9,561 nucleotides of DNA from an uncultured Porphyromonadaceae bacterium (lineage in GTDB: Bacteria > Bacteroidota > Bacteroidia > Bacteroidales > Muribaculaceae), in the NCBI GenBank assembly GCA_947176285.1, contig CAMWQF010000091.1:1-9561 (forward strand). The letters are read 5' to 3'. Numbering within the stretch: position 1 is the first letter of the stretch; each line of letters begins with the position of its first letter. Positions 7,311 to 9,561 of the stretch are shown here, piece after piece. The position numbers were made by a program, and so were the translations under genes. The notes under the pieces are model-generated. The model did not search any database and was not told the origin of the DNA. It saw only the letters and a list, made by a program, of their open reading frames with translations.

Positions 7311-7343
7311 TTAGCTCAGACTTTATTATTCCCGATGAACTAA
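7311..7343. repeat. partial copy of the GTTCGGGC hairpin element (copy 0)
   Basis: The 13-mer CCCGATGAACTAA at 7331-7343 is identical to 8174-8186 in the full copy, and downstream similarity continues weakly (a GG..GA..AAGAAAAA pattern). TTAG (7311-7314) can pair with CTAA (7340-7343). The left arm of the full element is otherwise lost. Confidence 0.45.
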
Positions 7344-7401
7344 TCCAATGTATCGGCCACTGAATAAAGAAAAAATGAATTCTCAGATCGCCTTACTTAC
7401 A

Positions 7402-7447
7402 TCAGATAGCCAAATCGCATATTTTTATACCACATTTGGCTGGCTGA
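7402..7447. repeat. CCAAAT hairpin, copy A
   Basis: Inner arms AGCCAAAT (7408-7415) and ATTTGGCT (7434-7441) are perfect. A 2x2 internal loop (AT opposite GG) separates them from a second stem, TCAG (7402-7405) with CTGA (7444-7447). The loop of 18 nt shares CGCATATTTTTA with copy D. Confidence 0.65.
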
Positions 7448-7523
7448 CAGAGATAAAATAACGAATAATGAACTTAGAAACTTTTCAGAGAATAATAACA
7501 AGCCACTTTTATCTCCGTCACAC

Positions 7524-7557
7524 AGCCAAATCACATAATTTCACTCCACATTTGACA
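7524..7557. repeat. CCAAAT hairpin, copy B (decayed)
   Basis: AGCCAAAT (7524-7531) faces ATTTGACA (7550-7557). The loop keeps the family pattern (CACAT...CCAC), but two of eight inner pairs are broken and no clear outer stem remains. Confidence 0.5.
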
Positions 7558-7583
7558 CGCTCATGGGTATTAGTAGCCGGATT

Positions 7584-7618
7584 AGTTTGTTTCGGGCAGT
7601 ATATATGCTCGATAAACT
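7584..7618. repeat. GTTCGGGC hairpin, copy 1
   Basis: TCGGGC (7592-7597) pairs with GCTCGA (7607-7612) using one G-T wobble, around an AT-rich 9-nt loop. AGTTT (7584-7588) and AAACT (7614-7618) form an outer stem. The element is preceded by GGATTAGTTTG, shared as GATTAGTTTG with copy 2, and lies about 25 bp after hairpin B. Confidence 0.55.
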
Positions 7619-7653
7619 TTATACTGAGTAAAGAAAGTGAGATCTAAACACAT

Positions 7654-7701
7654 CGACTTGGGGGATGACTTGGTGGTGCCCCTAAGTCATCCCCCAAGTC
7701 G
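7654..7701. repeat. 18-bp perfect inverted repeat, GC-rich (IR1)
   Basis: CGACTTGGGGGATGACTT (7654-7671) and its exact reverse complement (7684-7701) are separated by 12 nt, giving a very stable hairpin in either strand. The right arm lies inside the decayed coding frame and encodes part of a Ser/Pro-rich linker, so the left arm looks like an inverted duplication of it. No T-tract follows, so it is not a typical intrinsic terminator. Confidence 0.75.
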
Positions 7702-7909
7702 AGACACTAGTCAAACAGAACAGAGTATTGAAGAGAAAATAATCGCGTTCTAAAAAGAACCACGTTCTTTAGCAGAGATAATGGCATATTTGGGTTACAA
7801 GGATAGGAGGAACTTTATCAAGCCATTAATAAATAATGGGTTATCAATTATGTTACCAGACGAGCCCAAAAGTCGGTATCAGAAATATATCGCACAAAGC
7901 CTCTCTTAA
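7682..7909 (+). pseudogene. decayed 3' end of an AlbA_2/Fic-like ATP-binding protein gene
   Basis: In one frame this reads a Ser/Pro/Gln linker (LSHPPSRDTSQTEQSIEEKI), a TAA at 7751-7753, then an uninterrupted KEPRSLAEIMAYLGYKDRRN and, after a shortened helix, IKPLINNG..LPDEPKSRYQKYI, ending at TAA 7907-7909. This is the winged-helix tail found at the C terminus of many Bacteroidota AlbA_2-domain ATP-binding proteins and Fic-like proteins (typically EIM..LGYK.R..F...YI.PLL..G.L..TIPDKP.SR.QKY). The recognition helix is shorter than usual and the in-frame stop breaks the frame. The DNA-binding N-terminal and ATPase parts are absent; upstream of the inverted repeat the frame is not recognisable. 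An ATG at 7781 could start a 42-residue peptide, but it would lack a complete domain. The family call rests on remembered consensus. Confidence 0.65.
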
Positions 7910-7922
7910 TAACATGATACCA

Positions 7923-7966
7923 AACATGATGCCTAAGACTCATGTTAGGCATCATGTTAATATTTC
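7923..7966 (+). terminator. 14-bp perfect hairpin after the pseudogene
   Basis: AACATGATGCCTAA (7923-7936) pairs perfectly with TTAGGCATCATGTT (7945-7958) across an 8-nt loop, 13 bp after the pseudogene stop, followed by AATATTTC. A partial direct copy of the left arm (AACATGATACC) sits at 7911-7921. It is probably the old terminator of the decayed gene, although the T-tract is short. Confidence 0.6.
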
Positions 7967-7996
7967 AAACATTGCTTGTTGAATAGTTTTCTTCTA

Positions 7997-8042
7997 TCAC
8001 GACTCCAAATCTGTGATTTTTATGGCACATTTGGAAGCGTGA
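7997..8042. repeat. CCAAAT hairpin, copy C
   Basis: Inner arms TCCAAAT (8004-8010) and ATTTGGA (8029-8035), a 2x2 internal loop (AC opposite AG), then outer arms TCACG (7997-8001) and CGTGA (8038-8042). The outer stem differs in sequence from copies A and D but still pairs. Confidence 0.65.
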
Positions 8043-8081
8043 CGTAATATAGCAGTATTATAACCGAAAATCTTTAAGATT

Positions 8082-8132
8082 CCACGAGAGTGCCAAATCG
8101 CATATTTTTACCCACATTTGGCACCGTCGTGG
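8082..8132. repeat. CCAAAT hairpin, copy D (best preserved)
   Basis: Inner arms GTGCCAAAT (8090-8098) and ATTTGGCAC (8116-8124), a 2x2 internal loop (GA opposite CG), then outer arms CCACGA (8082-8087) and TCGTGG (8127-8132). The total is 15 paired bases around a 17-nt loop. Confidence 0.7.
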
Positions 8133-8149
8133 ATAATAGAAACCAGATT

Positions 8150-8189
8150 AGTTTGGTTCGGGCTATATATATGCCCGATGAACTAAACT
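8150..8189. repeat. GTTCGGGC hairpin, copy 2
   Basis: TCGGGC (8158-8163) pairs perfectly with GCCCGA (8173-8178) around the loop TATATATAT; AGTTT (8150-8154) and AAACT (8185-8189) form the outer stem. The position of the G-T wobble in copy 1 is a G-C pair here. It lies about 20 bp after hairpin D. Confidence 0.6.
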
Positions 8190-8227
8190 TAACTATATAG
8201 GCTGATGAAAAGAAAAACATAATCTTA

Positions 8228-8262
8228 GGGGTTGACTTGGGGGCGATCCCTAAGTCAACCCC
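8228..8262. repeat. GC-rich inverted repeat (IR2), counterpart of IR1
   Basis: GGGGTTGACTT (8228-8238) pairs with AAGTCAACCCC (8252-8262); the stem continues inward through one G-T and three G-C pairs (8239-8242 with 8248-8251) to a 5-nt loop, making 15 bp. Its position after the GTTCGGGC hairpin and before linker-like sequence matches IR1, and both share ACTTGGGGG and CCTAAGTC. Confidence 0.7.
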
Positions 8263-8265
8263 CCA

Positions 8266-8337
8266 AAGTCGGGGCATAAGTCGGAGCACAAGTCGGGGCA
8301 CAAGTCAAGGCTCAAGTCGGGGCACAAGTCAGGGCAT
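8266..8337 (+). repeat. 6 x 12-bp tandem repeat, consensus AAGTCGGGGCAC
   Basis: Six adjoining 12-bp units begin at 8266, 8278, 8290, 8302, 8314 and 8326, with one to four differences each; units 3 and 5 are identical. A partial AAG follows at 8338. Twelve bases preserve a reading frame, and one frame reads a Lys-Ser-Gly-His repeat directly after PPKS, resembling the repetitive linkers before the winged helix of AlbA_2/Fic-like proteins. Here the frame stops shortly afterwards with no winged helix. There are no spacers, so it is not a CRISPR array. Confidence 0.8.
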
Positions 8338-8372
8338 AAGCTAATAAGCTTAGAATAAATACGAAGCTATTT

Positions 8373-8408
8373 GACTTGATACTAGACTTAATGCATAGGT
8401 ATCAAGTC
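8373..8408. repeat. 10-bp inverted repeat after the tandem array
   Basis: GACTTGATAC (8373-8382) and GTATCAAGTC (8399-8408) pair across 16 nt. The position matches the 7923-7958 hairpin of the first module and the sequences share TGATAC...TAATGC/TGATGC, so it is probably the diverged terminator of copy 2. A U-tract is lacking in both directions. Confidence 0.45.
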
Positions 8409-8411
8409 TGG

Positions 8412-8457
8412 CATCAAATATATTGTCTTTCCTCGTTTCCATACCCACTATTTGATG
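8412..8457. repeat. 9-bp inverted repeat across the DUF2971 gene stop
   Basis: CATCAAATA (8412-8420) and TATTTGATG (8449-8457) are perfect inverted repeats 28 nt apart. The right arm includes part of the stop codon of the minus-strand DUF2971 gene. It could form the end of that transcript, but the long loop and missing T-tract make this uncertain. Confidence 0.3.
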
Positions 8458-9452
8458 GATAATGGCTTAATTTTCATCTCATAGTCAGACGAACTTCTAT
8501 CAATATACATTTCATATTCTTTAAGGCCTTTCTCAATGGCCATATTATGCAGAATCTTTTTATTGATTTCTGAAATTCTACTACCATAGTATATTCCGAT
8601 AGGAGCATATTTAAAACTTGGATGAGAGCAACCTTGATCTACCGAGTTGATTAGACGCCATTCTTTCTCATAAGCCCACTCTGAAGATTTATATAAAGCA
8701 CTCTTTATCTTATCCAGTTGATCGATACGATTCATCGGCAATCCTAACATTTGCGCTGTACACCAACCCAATAAGTTGGTTGCGTCATATCTGACATCAG
8801 AGTATATAACAGGCAGTATCATTAGCCCATAAGGCTTGGAAAGAACTAAGGATTTCATATCGTATGAGAGCGCGAAGCCTTTATGATAATCAGCATAATG
8901 CGCCCACATTGTAGAAGATGTGATGGATTCACTGAAGCAGGCATAGGTTTCGCTATCCCTTAAATCATTTGCAAAGTTTACCACCATATTTTTGAGCTTT
9001 GCGCGAATATCATCCCAATTAGGTTCTGTCATTTCTCCACCTTTCACTGCTTCTAACTGCATCTTCATAAAATTCACCATCTGATCCAACAAAGATGGTG
9101 AAAATAGATCCTTTATATTTTGAGGAATTTCCATGCCTTGCAATAGATAATCTTGGAAGGTATTCATAATAGTTGCAATACTCTCAGTAGTACAACTCAT
9201 TATTTCCTCGAAACTAGGCGATGTCAATAAGGTATCATACGGATCGTTGAAATCTTTAGCTCGTGAAAAAAAGATTAGATCTTTGTCAAAAGCACTCAAT
9301 GAGTATTCGTTAATAGTACGAAAACGGTATAACGGAACAGGCATAACTTCCATTAAGGCATCAGCAATAGGTTGTAAATACCGAGTCATGTCCGTGCACG
9401 ATGCTGGAATTATCGTATCTTCCAACAACTTTATCAATTCATCTTTATTCAT
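8448..9452 (-). CDS. DUF2971 family protein
   Basis: The 334-residue product shows the conserved blocks of DUF2971: LYRFR (41-45), IFFSRAKDFNDPYD (60-73), CFSE (172-175) followed by TMWAHYADYHKGFALSYD (181-198), VIYSDVRY (215-222), YEKEWR (261-266) and IGIYYGSRIS (285-294). The biochemical activity of the family is unsettled; the conserved polar residues suggest an enzyme, and members are frequent in accessory and defence islands. A stretch of about 90 mostly helical residues (80-170) separates the NDPYD and CFSE blocks. No signal peptide or membrane segment is seen. I chose ATG 9450-9452, 31 bp after the upstream stop; an in-frame GTG at 9504-9506 would add 18 Lys/Glu-rich residues and overlap the upstream gene, and is less likely. 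It is probably cotranscribed with that upstream gene. Confidence 0.8.
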   Translation of the reverse strand: MNKDELIKLLEDTIIPASCTDMTRYLQPIADALMEVMPVPLYRFRTINEYSLSAFDKDLIFFSRAKDFNDPYDTLLTSPSFEEIMSCTTESIATIMNTFQDYLLQGMEIPQNIKDLFSPSLLDQMVNFMKMQLEAVKGGEMTEPNWDDIRAKLKNMVVNFANDLRDSETYACFSESITSSTMWAHYADYHKGFALSYDMKSLVLSKPYGLMILPVIYSDVRYDATNLLGWCTAQMLGLPMNRIDQLDKIKSALYKSSEWAYEKEWRLINSVDQGCSHPSFKYAPIGIYYGSRISEINKKILHNMAIEKGLKEYEMYIDRSSSDYEMKIKPLSIK

Positions 9453-9483
9453 AGTCTCATATCTGTATTGAATCTTTTCTTTT

Positions 9484-9561
9484 TCAGAATACTTCTTCTT
9501 TTGCACCGTTGACGATTGCGTCTATCTCGTCGGCGATTTCGTCGGAGGATAGCTTGATGTA
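9484..9561 (-). CDS. C-terminal end of an unidentified gene (partial)
   Basis: The minus-strand frame is open from the window edge to TGA at 9484-9486 and encodes the last 25 residues of a protein. The tail is acidic (SSDEIADEIDAIVNG, then AKEEVF), probably helical. It is too short to name a family. The sequence is clearly richer in GC (CGTCGGCGATTTCGTCGG) than the rest of the window, so this gene may differ in origin from its neighbour or lie at the edge of the AT-rich island. The DUF2971 gene follows 31 bp downstream in the same direction. Confidence 0.6.
   Translation of the reverse strand, partial: YIKLSSDEIADEIDAIVNGAKEEVF

Larger units (their letters stand above)
7180..8447. other. 1.27-kb gene-free region of degenerate repeats and gene debris
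   Basis: No intact gene of convincing length is present on either strand. The stretch is built from degenerate copies of a module: a CCAAAT...ATTTGG hairpin (four copies), then a GTTCGGGC...GCCCGAT hairpin (two good copies and one fragment), then a GC-rich inverted repeat containing ACTTGGGG/CCCCAAGT, then the remains of a coding 3' end and a hairpin. Copy 1 spans roughly 7400-7960 and copy 2 roughly 7995-8410; a fragment of a third lies at about 7310-7380. The individual elements are listed separately. The likely origin is repeated duplication and deletion around an AlbA_2/Fic-like gene; a structured regulatory RNA is an alternative. Confidence 0.6.

Noticed and set aside
363..7711. GAGACACTAGT present at 363-373 and again at 7701-7711, considered as attachment sites flanking an insertion
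   Set aside because: An 11-bp match is expected by chance in a window of this length, and neither copy sits at a clear module boundary.
8074..8301. Minus-strand open frame of 75 codons across hairpin D, IR2 and the tandem repeats
   Set aside because: It is a by-product of low-complexity repeats in a decayed region, with no recognisable domain.
8266..8337. Tandem repeats considered as a CRISPR array
   Set aside because: The 12-bp units adjoin directly, with no spacers and no cas genes; they fit a decayed repetitive protein linker.
7300..8410. Structured region considered as a retron RNA or group II intron
   Set aside because: No reverse transcriptase gene lies nearby, and the hairpins are repeated degenerate units, not one continuous conserved fold.
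9247..9471. Plus-strand open frame of 74 codons antisense to the DUF2971 gene
   Set aside because: The opposite strand encodes conserved family blocks; this frame shows none.
9453..9506. GTG start adding 18 residues to the DUF2971 protein
   Set aside because: It would overlap the upstream gene's end, and the conserved domain begins well after the ATG at 9452.

Overview
The window looks like an accessory defence island in a Bacteroidota genome of the Bacteroides/Prevotella type. The evidence is low GC content, tightly packed genes without clear Shine-Dalgarno sequences, and a near-perfect Bacteroidetes promoter (TTG, 20-bp spacer, TAACTTTG) ahead of the first operon. No core housekeeping gene is recognisable. 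The right end (from about 9505) is visibly richer in GC and holds the tail of a gene that runs out of the window.

Layout. (1) 1-690: a small hypothetical gene on the minus strand (56-355) whose last codons form a perfect 20-bp palindrome, then a hairpin/T-tract terminator candidate (403-448) and the promoter at 508-538. (2) 691-4681: a compact four-gene plus-strand operon. It encodes a DpnM/Dam-type adenine methyltransferase, a DpnII/MboI-family endonuclease, a 442-residue protein with an endonuclease III-like (HhH-GPD) core plus a Cys-rich C-terminal part, and a DpnA-type second methyltransferase. The three known parts point to GATC as the target; the glycosylase-like protein is not a standard part of DpnII systems and is the most interesting gene here. 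(3) 4638-7179, minus strand: a two-gene unit with an 8-bp overlap, a Panacea-domain (SocA/DUF4065-like) protein followed by a 666-residue protein of unknown family with a coiled coil and three C-terminal membrane segments. This resembles a Panacea antitoxin with an unrecognised membrane effector. Its last 44 bp overlap the end of the dpnA-like gene tail to tail. (4) 7180-8447: 1.27 kb without an intact gene. It is not featureless: it holds degenerate repeated modules (hairpins with a CCAAAT...ATTTGG core, a second hairpin with a GTTCGGGC...GCCCGAT core, and strong GC-rich inverted repeats), a decayed 3' end of an AlbA_2/Fic-like ATP-binding protein gene, and a 6 x 12-bp tandem repeat. (5) 8448-9561, minus strand: a DUF2971 protein gene and, just upstream of it, the last 25 codons of another gene.

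How the parts may work together. The plus-strand operon is a self-contained restriction-modification system: two methyltransferases protect GATC (in duplex and possibly single-stranded DNA), the endonuclease cuts unmethylated GATC, and the HhH-GPD protein may process or repair bases or ends linked to this. The Panacea pair would be an independent toxin-antitoxin or abortive-infection module. The region between it and the DUF2971 gene appears to be the scar of repeated duplication and deletion of another accessory gene. Functional statements for the 442-residue and 666-residue proteins are inference from motifs and context only.
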